From positions 62,001 to 126,000 of the forward strand of contig NZ_JAABNN010000011.1 in assembly GCF_009928415.1 (NCBI RefSeq): 64,000 nt of DNA. The letters are read 5' to 3'. The notes beneath the pieces are model-generated. The model was not told the origin of the DNA. It did no database searches and saw only the letters and a list, made by a program, of their open reading frames with translations. Shown here in pieces: positions 42,706 to 53,457 of this stretch. Source of the DNA: Bacillus sp. USDA818B3_A. GTDB lineage: Bacteria > Bacillota > Bacilli > Bacillales > Cytobacillaceae. The translations under genes and the position numbers were made by a program. The first letter of the stretch is position 1; each line of letters opens with the position of its first letter.

Positions 42706-44817
42706 TTAATATATTTTTCTGTTTTGCTCATCTGTAATTCCTGATTTTCTATAGAAATAAGTGTTAATGATATCCCGCCACTCTTTTGAATGTGATACTT
42801 GCTCTTCTAATCGACTTAACACATCTTCATAACGTTCAGTATCGATACGTCCCTGTAAAGCTGTCCATTTTTCTCTTAATTCCTCTGCTTCTTGAACACC
42901 TTCAAAGTGAGTATTGTAAATATGTTGAATAACTGTCACACCGGATTTCAACCTATGTGTGTATGGTACATGATGGAAGAACAACAGCAATTCATCCGGA
43001 CAGGTTTCTAGTGATTCGTACATTTCCGTATTTTCTTTAAAATACTGAGCCGTATAACCCGTGCCGGTTTTCGTGGTTCGATCGACCCCAATTCCTTGGC
43101 AGTCAGCAAAATGATACGTACCCCAAACCGAGTATTCATACCCATCGACATTCGGCCCGTAATGATGATGCGGATTGACCATCCAGCCTACTCCAAGCGG
43201 GGAGGTATAATGTTCGTAAATTTCCCATGATTTTAAGAGCATGTGGCAGATATATTCATTCACCTGCTCATCTTGACCAAACGTTTGCCCAATCCATTCA
43301 GTCGTAATCGTCTCTGCTTCAAGGTCTGGATTCCAAGTTAAACGGCCAAACCCATAAAGGTTTGCTTGTGCCAGCGTATGGCCAGTCCAATTATAATCAT
43401 TACCGATGTTTGAAACGGCTGTTATACCTGAATATCGGTAATGGAACATGGATCCGTCGACAACATGTTTAACAGGTGAGCCTTCTCCATTTGCAAAGGT
43501 GTCAAAATCTAAGATTTCCTTCCACTGGGGAACTAAATAGAAAAGATGTCTTTGCTGTCCTGTATATTCTTGTGTCACTTGGAACTCCATCATTTGGTTC
43601 GTTTGCGGCATGGCTCCCAATAATGGGGAAACGGCCTCCCGTACTTGGAAATCCATTGGCCCATTTTTTATCTGCAAGATGACATTTTTATGAAACTGAC
43701 CATCAAGAGGTTTAAAGTGATCATAAGCTGCCCTTGCACGGTCTGTTGAACGGTCACGCCAGTCCTGCAGACAGTTATAGACGAAACATCTCCAAATGAC
43801 TAGACCGCCAAATGGCTCTAACGCCTCGGCGAGCATATTAGCGCCGTCCGCATGATTCCGGTTATATGTAAATGGTCCAGGACGGTGTTCTGAGTCTGCT
43901 TTGACAAGGAAGCCCCCAAAATCAGGGATATAGCGGTAGATTTCCTCCGCTTTATTTTCCCACCATTGTTTCACCTCTGGGTCCAATGGGTCGGCCGTGT
44001 CCAAATCACCCAGTTGAATCGTACTTGCATAATTGATGCTAAGGAATGTTTTAATTCCGTAAGCTCTAAAAATACTCGCTACTTCGGCTACTTGTGGAAG
44101 TAAGCTGCTAGTTATTAAATTAGTCTCTACTTGATGGACATTTACATTATTAATCGAGATTCCGTTAATCCCTACTGAAGATAGCAATCTAGCATAATCC
44201 TGAACACGATTCAGTTCCTCAGTAAATACGTTATCTTTGAAGAAAATGGATTGACCTGCATAACCGCGCTCAATACTGCCATCCATGTTGTCCCATTGAT
44301 TAATCATTCTTAATTGATTTTTGGGACATTCGATTAAATTTATCTCTTTTAATTCTTGTCTATTTTGCATCAGCCGTAATAAATGAAAAGCGGCATATAA
44401 TACCCCGACATCTCTTTTACCGATCAAAAACATCGTACTATTATCGGTTGTCGTAACCAATTTGATGCAGTAACCATCATCGTTGATTTCTGCAAAATCC
44501 ACATCAATACTTTCGTCTAGAAGGGGTAAGTCCTTTTTCGTTATTAATACAATCCTGCCTTTATGCTTGGATTCCGATGAGATTTGTGGTTGAATATCAA
44601 GCATGGACGAAATGGCTGAACAAAGCTCTTTTTGGGCAGATTGGATTACAATTGAATCTGACAGGCTTTCAATACTTGATCCCCATTTTTGGTACTCTTT
44701 TGCCAGTATGACATCATCTATTTTCTTATATTGCAGCCATGCCGCATAGCTCTCTTTATGATTGGCTTTATATTGTTCGCTGATATTTAACTTTTTAGCG
44801 GGGATTGTATTCTTCAT
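42706..44817 (-). CDS. aguA: Alpha-glucuronidase, GH67
   Basis: Removes 4-O-methyl-glucuronic acid from the end of xylo-oligosaccharides inside the cell. It has 703 residues, slightly longer than the 679 of Geobacillus AguA because of an N-terminal extension. Catalytic groups lie at a constant offset of 25 from that enzyme: E310 ([10 protein letters not shown]), D389 (NGPMDF) and E417 (TQEYTG). The [14 protein letters not shown] and [15 protein letters not shown] blocks are intact. GGAGG lies 7 bases before the ATG. A short perfect palindrome 30-44 bp upstream is a candidate glucuronate-responsive operator. No glucuronate catabolic genes (uxaC, uxuAB, kdgK) are in the window. Confidence 0.96.
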   Translation of the reverse strand: MKNTIPAKKLNISEQYKANHKESYAAWLQYKKIDDVILAKEYQKWGSSIESLSDSIVIQSAQKELCSAISSMLDIQPQISSESKHKGRIVLITKKDLPLLDESIDVDFAEINDDGYCIKLVTTTDNSTMFLIGKRDVGVLYAAFHLLRLMQNRQELKEINLIECPKNQLRMINQWDNMDGSIERGYAGQSIFFKDNVFTEELNRVQDYARLLSSVGINGISINNVNVHQVETNLITSSLLPQVAEVASIFRAYGIKTFLSINYASTIQLGDLDTADPLDPEVKQWWENKAEEIYRYIPDFGGFLVKADSEHRPGPFTYNRNHADGANMLAEALEPFGGLVIWRCFVYNCLQDWRDRSTDRARAAYDHFKPLDGQFHKNVILQIKNGPMDFQVREAVSPLLGAMPQTNQMMEFQVTQEYTGQQRHLFYLVPQWKEILDFDTFANGEGSPVKHVVDGSMFHYRYSGITAVSNIGNDYNWTGHTLAQANLYGFGRLTWNPDLEAETITTEWIGQTFGQDEQVNEYICHMLLKSWEIYEHYTSPLGVGWMVNPHHHYGPNVDGYEYSVWGTYHFADCQGIGVDRTTKTGTGYTAQYFKENTEMYESLETCPDELLLFFHHVPYTHRLKSGVTVIQHIYNTHFEGVQEAEELREKWTALQGRIDTERYEDVLSRLEEQVSHSKEWRDIINTYFYRKSGITDEQNRKIY

Positions 44818-44846
44818 ATGTCATCCTCCATTCAGCAATATGGTTT

Positions 44847-44861
44847 GTTTGTCGTACAAAC
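44847..44861. promoter_or_regulatory. Palindrome before the alpha-glucuronidase gene
   Basis: gtttgt-cgt-acaaac has perfect 6-base arms with three bases between, a layout usual for operators of FadR-subfamily GntR regulators such as UxuR/ExuR. No such regulator is in the window. Spacing rules out the XylR pattern used elsewhere here. Confidence 0.5.
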
Positions 44862-44936
44862 TATGTTAATGTTTTTTTAGAATCATAGATTTACTAACGC
44901 AATGGAATATGCTTTTTCTTACTTATCTTTTTCATC

Positions 44937-45731
44937 TCATTGAACTTGGAATAGAGCCTTTTCAGGAATGAAATGTACTGGTATGGATGGATAGATAGCT
45001 TGGAGCCTTCCAGCCAAATATTTCATACCAGGCACTTCACTTTCGGCATGACCCAGAACCATTAACGCTTTTTGTCTGCCTTGAGATATTGCATCTCTAA
45101 CATACTCCGGGGTCTCCCATTCAGGGCCTTCTCCTGTAATGATTAAATCCAGATTTTCCTTCTCATAGAGCGGGATTGATAGTGTGCCTCCGCCTCTGTA
45201 TCCAGCTAACAAACCGATACGAGTGCAAATTCCAGAAATGTCTCCCACAGTTCGTACGAAACCGATTCCGAGCTTCCCTTTTACATATTCAGCAATCTCC
45301 TTAACAGACATTGCTGGTATTTTGACGATGGTCGCTGCCGGTTGATTCTCTTCCACAAACGAATCCCATCCCAATGCCTCCAGTAAACCAACCATAATTC
45401 CATCGGGGTGATAACGGTGAAAGTAATCATGAAAACGATAAATGGCTATCCCCGACTCCTCAATAAGCTGGCGTTTTTCTATATAGACCTGGTTATTTTT
45501 CAATATTTCCAAATGATCATTGTGACTATAAAATAAACCTTCATGGGTAATGAGCAAATTTGCGCCTAAACTTATTGCCTGCTGGATCACCTCATGTGTG
45601 GCCATAAATGTGATCGCAATCCCTTTAACTTCCATGTTCGGATTACCCGTTTTAAGAGTGTCGACGGTATTTGGTATTTCCTTAACCGGCTCCATTAATT
45701 TATCGAGGATATTTTGTACGGTAATCGTCAT
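44937..45731 (-). CDS. Nif3-like dinuclear metal protein
   Basis: A 264-residue protein of the Nif3/DUF34 family, which forms hexamers with two metal ions per subunit and has no agreed function. Likely metal ligands are in LLITHEGLFYS, YRFHDYFHRYHPDG and LGHAESEVPG; ITGEGPEWE is also typical. The ATG at 45731 stands 9 bases after AAGGA, and the longer frame to 45761 includes that site. It lies between the xylanase and alpha-glucuronidase genes, after a strong terminator, and is thus its own unit or expressed by read-through. A metal-dependent hydrolase for a sugar derivative is possible. Confidence 0.85.
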   Translation of the reverse strand: MTITVQNILDKLMEPVKEIPNTVDTLKTGNPNMEVKGIAITFMATHEVIQQAISLGANLLITHEGLFYSHNDHLEILKNNQVYIEKRQLIEESGIAIYRFHDYFHRYHPDGIMVGLLEALGWDSFVEENQPAATIVKIPAMSVKEIAEYVKGKLGIGFVRTVGDISGICTRIGLLAGYRGGGTLSIPLYEKENLDLIITGEGPEWETPEYVRDAISQGRQKALMVLGHAESEVPGMKYLAGRLQAIYPSIPVHFIPEKALFQVQ

Positions 45732-45762
45732 AAGTTCACATCCTTTTCGAAGAAAAAACATT

Positions 45763-45800
45763 ATAGAAAGAGCTGCCAGTCATGAGGCAGCTCTTTCTAT
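45763..45800 (-). terminator. Terminator after the GH10 xylanase gene
   Basis: atagaaagagctgcc and ggcagctctttctat pair perfectly over 15 bases with an eight-base loop, beginning three bases after the xylanase stop codon; a T-run follows shortly after on the minus strand. Confidence 0.85.
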
Positions 45801-45802
45801 AT

Positions 45803-46810
45803 TTAATTAAAGTTAATAACCTTCCAAAAAGCGTCTTTTGGCTGATGATTTTCATCAAACAAAAATGGCCAATTTTTTCGGCCTCTTACCGGAAAATCAT
45901 TTAACCATGTGTAGTCATCGGCAGCACCCCAGAACGTTACGGCTGTAATTACCTCTTTATATTCTCTAAGTAATTCGAATACCTGCCGATATCTTTGGGT
46001 CTGTAGTTCAATCATTTCAGCAGTTGGTGCTGTAAGGTCTGTCCGCTTATCTTCATGGTTGAAAACGGATATATCCAATTCTGTTAGCTGCAGCTTTAAT
46101 CCAAGGGATGCATATCGCTCAATGGCCGCACGAATGTCTTCCAAGCTTGGGTTTGTTAAGCTCCAGTGTGCCTGAAGACCCACACCATGAATAGGAACCC
46201 CTTTTTCAACTAACGATTTAACAAGCTGATAAATCTTCTCCCGCTTTCCTGGGTTGGATTCATTATAATCATTGTAAAAAAGCAATGCATCCGGGTCGGC
46301 GGCATGTGCATATTCAAAGGCCTTTTCAATGTAATCTTCGCCGATAATGTCGAGCCATTGCGTTCTTCTGTACAATTCAGGCCCTTCGTCCGTTACTGCT
46401 TCATTTACTACATCCCAGCAGTAAATTTGACCTTTATATCTTTGCATGACCGTATTCATATGGTCTTTCATCCGTTGTAACAATTCATCCCTAGTAACCT
46501 TTTCTCCTTGAGTATTGTGAAAAACCCATTCAGGAGTTTGATTGTGCCACACCAACGTATGCCCACGCATTTTCATTCCATGGGTTTGTGCAAATGCTGC
46601 CAATTGATCGGCTCTTTCAAATGTGAATTTTCCTTCTTCCGGTTGTAATAACTCGAATTTCATATCATTTTCTGCTGTAATACTATTAAAATGTTTCACT
46701 AATAAATTCTGCTGTGTTTCAATTGTTCGAAGGTTTACCGCTGCACCAATGTCAAATTTGCTTTCATAGACTTTCTGTAAAGAAGGAACCTCAACACTTG
46801 TCTTTGCCAT
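45803..46810 (-). CDS. xynA2: Intracellular endo-1,4-beta-xylanase, GH10
   Basis: Cuts imported xylo-oligosaccharides in the cytoplasm. It has 335 residues, no signal peptide and no binding module, like the intracellular IXT6/XynA2 of Geobacillus (331). The acid/base is E137 in WDVVNEAVTD and the nucleophile E244 in LQLTELDIS; HTLVWHNQTPEW and FYNDYNE are intact. The ATG at 46810 follows AGGAGATGG; the longer frame to 46834 overlaps it. It lies 61 bp after an aldo/keto reductase gene. No secreted xylanase is encoded in the window, so polymer attack must come from elsewhere or from other organisms. Confidence 0.96.
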   Translation of the reverse strand: MAKTSVEVPSLQKVYESKFDIGAAVNLRTIETQQNLLVKHFNSITAENDMKFELLQPEEGKFTFERADQLAAFAQTHGMKMRGHTLVWHNQTPEWVFHNTQGEKVTRDELLQRMKDHMNTVMQRYKGQIYCWDVVNEAVTDEGPELYRRTQWLDIIGEDYIEKAFEYAHAADPDALLFYNDYNESNPGKREKIYQLVKSLVEKGVPIHGVGLQAHWSLTNPSLEDIRAAIERYASLGLKLQLTELDISVFNHEDKRTDLTAPTAEMIELQTQRYRQVFELLREYKEVITAVTFWGAADDYTWLNDFPVRGRKNWPFLFDENHQPKDAFWKVINFN

Positions 46811-46871
46811 AAAGAATCCATCTCCTATTAACATATTTTTATATGTTGTTATACAATCAACAAAATTTTAT

Positions 46872-47843
46872 TTATGCCTGATAAAAATTACGAATCCACC
46901 TGTGAGCTTTCAGCTTCGTAACCGCTTCTTGAGAAAGCCCTTTTCCGTCTCCAACCTTACAATTCCTTTCGACATTTTTGATCGTACGCATTCCCGGTAT
47001 AACGGTAGAAACTGCAGGGTGGCTTAAAATATATCTTAATGAAGTTTCAGCCATATCCTCGATAGAAATGTTAAGATCTGTTACGATTTCTTGTACCCGG
47101 TTGTAGACTTCAAGTTTCCTATAATCCTTAAAATAATGATTTCTGAAATCTCCCTCATCAAATCGACTTTCCGGGGTGATCCTGCCGGTAAGTCCCCCTT
47201 CATCCAGAGGTACACGGGCAATAACTCCGACATTATGTTTTTCACATGCAGCAAACAGCTTATCTTCCGGGCTTTGTTCAAAAATATTGTAGATAACTTG
47301 AACAGTATCAACCAGGCCTGTCTCAATCAGCTTGATAGCATTTTCAGGCTGGTGGTCATTAATAGAGACACCAAAATATTTAATTTTTCCCTGCTTTTTC
47401 AGCTTTTCAATTCCTTCCAGCCAGTCCCCCTGATTTACCCATTCGTCAGACCAAACGTGAAACTGTTGGACATCGATTCTTTCGACACCAAGATTGCGCA
47501 AGCTCTCTTCCGTGCAGGAAATAATATAATCTGCCGGGAAGGCCGCTTCTGCAGGAATACCAGCCGGAGCAGGCCATTTTAAATTTTTAGGAGGAATCTT
47601 GGTTGATACATAAATCGTTTCCTGACGTTCTCTTATTACTTGTCCAACTAAGCGCTCACTGTGTCCGTCCCCATACCCTAGGGCGGTATCTATAAAATTC
47701 AGGCCAAGGTCAATGGCCTTGTTAAGTGCCTTTATGGATTCTTCATCGTTTGCTCCCTGCCATCCGGTATTCCCAATACCCCAGGCGCCATAACCAATCT
47801 CGGAAACTTTTAAACCTGTTTTTCCAAGTAATCTGTAATTCAT
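46872..47843 (-). CDS. Aldo/keto reductase
   Basis: A 323-residue NAD(P)H-dependent reductase. Catalytic residues: D52 and Y57 (FIDTALGYGDG), K82 (VSTKIP), H129 (VQQFHVW). The C-terminal STVIPGMRTIKNVERN segment binds the cofactor phosphate. It belongs to the same broad group as the protein at 23694-24677 but differs clearly, with an extra proline-rich loop at 85-100. CTGGAGGAATTCAC precedes the ATG. It stands between GH51 and GH10 genes, 96 bp after the GH51 stop codon. Substrate unknown. Confidence 0.88.
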   Translation of the reverse strand: MNYRLLGKTGLKVSEIGYGAWGIGNTGWQGANDEESIKALNKAIDLGLNFIDTALGYGDGHSERLVGQVIRERQETIYVSTKIPPKNLKWPAPAGIPAEAAFPADYIISCTEESLRNLGVERIDVQQFHVWSDEWVNQGDWLEGIEKLKKQGKIKYFGVSINDHQPENAIKLIETGLVDTVQVIYNIFEQSPEDKLFAACEKHNVGVIARVPLDEGGLTGRITPESRFDEGDFRNHYFKDYRKLEVYNRVQEIVTDLNISIEDMAETSLRYILSHPAVSTVIPGMRTIKNVERNCKVGDGKGLSQEAVTKLKAHRWIRNFYQA

Positions 47844-47939
47844 GTGAATTCCTCCAGTTTTTTACTATCATTTACATCTCAATAACTCTATTTTCCAATG
47901 AGCTAATACATTATTAAAAGATATGGAAATGATTAAAAA

Positions 47940-49571
<1,632 letters not shown>

Positions 49572-49576
49572 TTAAA

Positions 49577-50506
49577 TCAACCCTTAACTCCACCTAATGT
49601 TAAGCCTTTAACAAAATATTTTTGCAGGAACGGATAAACCATGATAATCGGTAAGCTCGCTATGATAGTCATAGTTGCCCTTATGGAAGTAGGAGTTACT
49701 GAGTTTGCATTTGCGCCACTGCTCGCAAATGCATCTGCCGCAGTCTTACCTGACATAGAAGCATTTGAATTTTGTAAAATTTTCATAAGCTCATATTGCA
49801 AGGTACTTAGTTCAGGAGAAGAAGAATTGTACAAGAAAACATCAAACCAAGAATTCCATTGGCCAACAGCAACAAACAATGAAACCGTTGCTAACACAGG
49901 AAGAGATAATGGTAAGACAATTTTTATAAATATAGTAAAATCTCCTGCTCCATCGATTTTTGCTGATTCGAATAAACTCTCCGGGATGCCTTCAATGAAG
50001 GAACGAATAACAATAAGGTTAAATACGCCGATAATCCCAGGGATAATATATACCCAAAAACTATCTAATAAATTAAGTTCTTTGATAAGCAAGTAATTTG
50101 GAATTAAACCGCCACTAAAATACATTGTTAGAACAAAAGCAATGGTTACAAATTTTTTAAAGACAAAATCCTTTCGACTAATGGTATAAGCTACCATTGC
50201 TGTGCCAAGTACTGATGTCAATGTTCCGATTAGTGTTCTTAAAACTGAAATCATAAACGAATGAAAAATACTTGATTCCCCAAATACATATTTATAATTG
50301 GACCAGGTAAATTCCCTCGGCCAAAGATAAATTCCTCCCTTTATGGAATCATTAGCATCATTCAGGGAAACAGCCATCTGATTAATAAAAGGATATAACA
50401 TCACTACACATAGGAAAAACATAAAGGTATAGTTAAAAATATCAAAAATATAGTCTCCTGCACCTGTATGGTTCTTGGTTGCTTTGAAAAATCGTTTCTT
50501 TTCCAT
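49577..50506 (-). CDS. Oligosaccharide ABC permease (LplC/YtcP type), XynG-like
   Basis: A 309-residue permease of importer 4. It has six predicted helices, the EAA loop SLFESAKIDGAGDFTIFIKI and the family end LTLGGVKG. GGAGG precedes the ATG. Gene order (regulator, kinase, large binding protein, LplB-type and LplC-type permeases) equals xynDCEFG of Geobacillus stearothermophilus, whose importer takes up xylo-oligosaccharides, so the same substrate is inferred. Confidence 0.88.
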   Translation of the reverse strand: MEKKRFFKATKNHTGAGDYIFDIFNYTFMFFLCVVMLYPFINQMAVSLNDANDSIKGGIYLWPREFTWSNYKYVFGESSIFHSFMISVLRTLIGTLTSVLGTAMVAYTISRKDFVFKKFVTIAFVLTMYFSGGLIPNYLLIKELNLLDSFWVYIIPGIIGVFNLIVIRSFIEGIPESLFESAKIDGAGDFTIFIKIVLPLSLPVLATVSLFVAVGQWNSWFDVFLYNSSSPELSTLQYELMKILQNSNASMSGKTAADAFASSGANANSVTPTSIRATMTIIASLPIIMVYPFLQKYFVKGLTLGGVKG

Positions 50507-50517
50507 AAAATCCCCTC

Positions 50518-51495
50518 CTAGAAAAGCCTTGGCTGGTCAAACTTTTTGGCAATACTGTTTGCTGCAAATAAGAAGATGAAACTTACGACTGTCTTAAAGA
50601 TCCCCGCAGCAGTGGCAAGTGAAAAGTTACCTAGAGAAATACCGTACTTTAAAACATAAATATCAAGGTTTTCCGAATAGTCGAGGTTTAATGGATTACC
50701 TAGTAAATATTGGGCTTCAAAACCAGATTCTAAAATATATCCCAAATTCATAATAAGCAAAATAATAATCGTTGGTTTTAAAGATGGCAGCGTTATATGT
50801 TTGATCCGCTGCAATCTAGTGGCACCGTCAATATCAGCTGCCTCATATTGCTCTGGGTCAATCATCGTAATAGCAGCCAAATAGATAATGGTGTTCCAGC
50901 CTACGTTTTTCCATACATCAGAAGCACCAAGGATTCCCCAAAACCATTTCTCTTTGCCTAGCCATAGAATGGGCTCATCTACAATTCCTAATTTCATTAA
51001 TACAATATTTACAATCCCATTATCGAGTGAAAGTGCATAAGAAACGATACTTGCAGCAACAACCCATGAAATAAAATGTGGCATATAGCTAATGGTTTGG
51101 ACAACTTTTTTAAACTTTAAAGCTTTTATTTCGTTCAATAATAGTGCTAGTCCAATAGCTGTGACAAACCCCAATACCAGGTTAATGGTGCTCATCCCTA
51201 AAGTATTACGAAGTACCCGGTAAAAGTTCGGGTCATCAAATAAAAATTTAAAATGTTCGAATCCTATCCACTCTTGATCAAACAAACTTCTTGCGGGTTT
51301 AAAGTCCTGAAAAGCAATGGACCAGCCCCATAATGGAATATATTTAAAAACAAACAGCCAAATTAAAAAGGGAAAACTCATTGCAATTAGTGCTTTTTGG
51401 GACATTACCTTTTTCAAAAATGTTCCTTTAGTTTTTTTCGATTGAACCGGTATGGAAGAATCCACTACATTCTTTGTTTCAGTCTGAATCTGCAT
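50518..51495 (-). CDS. Oligosaccharide ABC permease (LplB type), XynF-like
   Basis: A 325-residue permease. Typical of the LplB group are PLWGWSIAFQDFKPARS after the first helix and the EAA loop QYEAADIDGATRLQRIKHITLP. The ATG at 51495 follows GAGGAGGGG; the longer frame to 51537 includes that ribosome site. It ends 11 bp before the next permease gene and begins 190 bp after the binding-protein gene, a gap that holds a terminator-like hairpin. Confidence 0.88.
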   Translation of the reverse strand: MQIQTETKNVVDSSIPVQSKKTKGTFLKKVMSQKALIAMSFPFLIWLFVFKYIPLWGWSIAFQDFKPARSLFDQEWIGFEHFKFLFDDPNFYRVLRNTLGMSTINLVLGFVTAIGLALLLNEIKALKFKKVVQTISYMPHFISWVVAASIVSYALSLDNGIVNIVLMKLGIVDEPILWLGKEKWFWGILGASDVWKNVGWNTIIYLAAITMIDPEQYEAADIDGATRLQRIKHITLPSLKPTIIILLIMNLGYILESGFEAQYLLGNPLNLDYSENLDIYVLKYGISLGNFSLATAAGIFKTVVSFIFLFAANSIAKKFDQPRLF

Positions 51496-51624
51496 TTTTA
51501 CCCCTCCTCTTAAAAAACAAATACATACAAAACTCAATCATCATAAGCCACACCTTAGATACTCCTTCTCTCTCCAACCAAGATGAGGCTTATAATCTCG
51601 ATGATAAAACATTTTAAAAAAACA

Positions 51625-51660
51625 GGAAGCCGATCAGCCCATTTGGCAAGATCGGCCTCC
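51625..51660 (-). terminator. Attenuator-type hairpin after the importer 4 binding protein
   Basis: GGAGGCCGATC and GATCGGCTTCC pair with one wobble in the minus-strand RNA and are followed by TGTTTTTTT. It lies 24 bp past the binding-protein stop codon, before the permease genes. Confidence 0.8.
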
Positions 51661-51684
51661 GTTACGCAAGTTAGTTAGTTTAAA

Positions 51685-53352
51685 TTACTTAGAGTTAGAC
51701 TTAGACATTTCAATCAGCTTTTTAACTTCCGTCGTCATTTTCTTCTCATAAGCTTTTACATCGAGAGCATTGTACTGTTTTACATACTCATTCCAAACAG
51801 AATCAAATTTCGAAGGAGAGGCTAAAACTAACTTAGGGAAATATTTCTTTTCTAAATCAGTTTGTCGTTGAGTGAAGATATGCTCCTTAGAACCTTCTTC
51901 CAACTGAATACCCCATGCTGGATACCAAGGGCGCTCATCTGGCTTAGCAAATAAATCTGAGAAAACCTTAATTCCATATGCATCAAGCAATTTCTTGTCG
52001 CCTTCATCATAGGACAATTGCGCTACTTCGACTTGTCTTCTAGGTTCATATGCATTTCCGTCAGATAATAGTCCATTTCCGCGAGGCCAGCCCCATTCAT
52101 AAATCTTAGAACCAAAATCTTCTCTAAACTTATCGTCAGCTGTTTGGGCGATTTGTTCTGGTGTACGAACGAAACGGCCTTTATCATTCACATCATATGT
52201 TTGCCCTTTAATTCCCCACAAAATTAGCTTTTGGTTTTCTTCTTTAACCATATTGTCCAAATATTTTATAATTCTTACTGGATCTTTTGCACTTACTGTG
52301 ATACCTATACCGCGGTTACTTACAAAGTTAGGCGGATCTAAATATTGATCTTTTGTATCTTTATCAAATACAATTGGTAAAGCCATATAACGCTTATCAT
52401 CTACACCAGCATTTTTAAGATTCGTTTCTGCCTGTCCAATTTGCCAGCCGTAATCAAAGAATCCAAGTACACGGCCTGAAGTTAATTTAGCAAGATATTC
52501 ATCATAGTTGCCAACAAACGATTCTTTATCATATAAACCTTTGTTGTTAATTTCATTCAATTTCTTTAAATAACGCTTAGTATCTTCATTATTACCGTAA
52601 ACTTTTGCTTCATGTGTCTTCATATCAACCTGAACGCCGCCATCGTTTGGATACCCGGCCAAGTGATTTGGCGCATTTGAAATTGCAAAGAATCTCCAAT
52701 CATAAGTTAAAGATGTAAATCCAATTGTTGATTTGCCATCTACTTTCGGATGTTTCTTTTGATACTGTTCAATTAAGTCGAAATATTCATCAAGAGTTTT
52801 TATTTTCGGATAGCCTGCCTCTTTTAAGACCGCACGCTGAACCCAAAATGCACCTTGGTCAATATTAGGATTTGGTAGATATCCTTGATAGGCTTCCATA
52901 GGAAGGAAATAAATCTTTCCATCTTTATCTTTCATTTTATTCATATATGGGCCATATACCCTTTTAATATTCGGAGCGTGCTTATCGATTAAATCAGCAA
53001 GATCAATAAATGCACCTGCATCTAGGATTTTAGGTAATGCTGCATCTGGAACTAAAAGATCAGGATATTTACCACTTGCAATCATGGTCCCGATTTTTGT
53101 GTTAATATCACCGACAGCGTATTCTACCTTAAAGTTAACACCAGTTTGTTTTTCAAGTTCTTTCCCGATAACAGTTTCGTTCGTATTTCTGTCTTTACCT
53201 GCCTGAGCAGCGTTATAATACGAGAATGTGACCTTTTCCTTACTTCCGGAATCACTTGGCTTTCCGCTGGCACCTTGATCTTTTGAGCAGCCGACTGCCG
53301 CAAGTATCAGCATTACCAAGGTGAGTACAGCTACAATTTTTTTCCTTACCAT
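51685..53352 (-). CDS. Oligosaccharide-binding lipoprotein (LplA type), XynE-like
   Basis: A 555-residue solute-binding protein, larger than the family 1 proteins elsewhere in the window, as usual for the LplA/XynE group. The signal peptide ends in AAVGC (cysteine 22). The body contains FSYYNAAQAGKDRNTNET and a long C-terminal part with tryptophan-rich surface motifs (RPWYPAWGIQLEEG). GGGGGG precedes the ATG. It follows the kinase gene by 105 bp. By gene order it should bind xylo-oligosaccharides and pass them to the two permeases downstream. Confidence 0.9.
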   Translation of the reverse strand: MVRKKIVAVLTLVMLILAAVGCSKDQGASGKPSDSGSKEKVTFSYYNAAQAGKDRNTNETVIGKELEKQTGVNFKVEYAVGDINTKIGTMIASGKYPDLLVPDAALPKILDAGAFIDLADLIDKHAPNIKRVYGPYMNKMKDKDGKIYFLPMEAYQGYLPNPNIDQGAFWVQRAVLKEAGYPKIKTLDEYFDLIEQYQKKHPKVDGKSTIGFTSLTYDWRFFAISNAPNHLAGYPNDGGVQVDMKTHEAKVYGNNEDTKRYLKKLNEINNKGLYDKESFVGNYDEYLAKLTSGRVLGFFDYGWQIGQAETNLKNAGVDDKRYMALPIVFDKDTKDQYLDPPNFVSNRGIGITVSAKDPVRIIKYLDNMVKEENQKLILWGIKGQTYDVNDKGRFVRTPEQIAQTADDKFREDFGSKIYEWGWPRGNGLLSDGNAYEPRRQVEVAQLSYDEGDKKLLDAYGIKVFSDLFAKPDERPWYPAWGIQLEEGSKEHIFTQRQTDLEKKYFPKLVLASPSKFDSVWNEYVKQYNALDVKAYEKKMTTEVKKLIEMSKSNSK

Positions 53353-53457
53353 TTTCTAGCCCCCCTATTTATTTGGTACATCCTTATTATAGTTTGTAAG
53401 GGTTTACATCTACCATTAAAAAACTAAAGGTGTTACTTAGGAAAGTATAGATGGTTT

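Noticed and set aside
46844..46864. Possible XylR site ttgttatacaatcaacaa before the GH10 gene
   Set aside because: The arms are short and do not show the TTTGT-N11-ACAAA spacing of the other three sites; it may be chance in AT-rich DNA.
47091..47582. 163-codon rightward reading frame
   Set aside because: It lies fully antisense to the aldo/keto reductase gene at 46872-47843, which has catalytic residues and a ribosome site. The antisense product has no recognisable motif.
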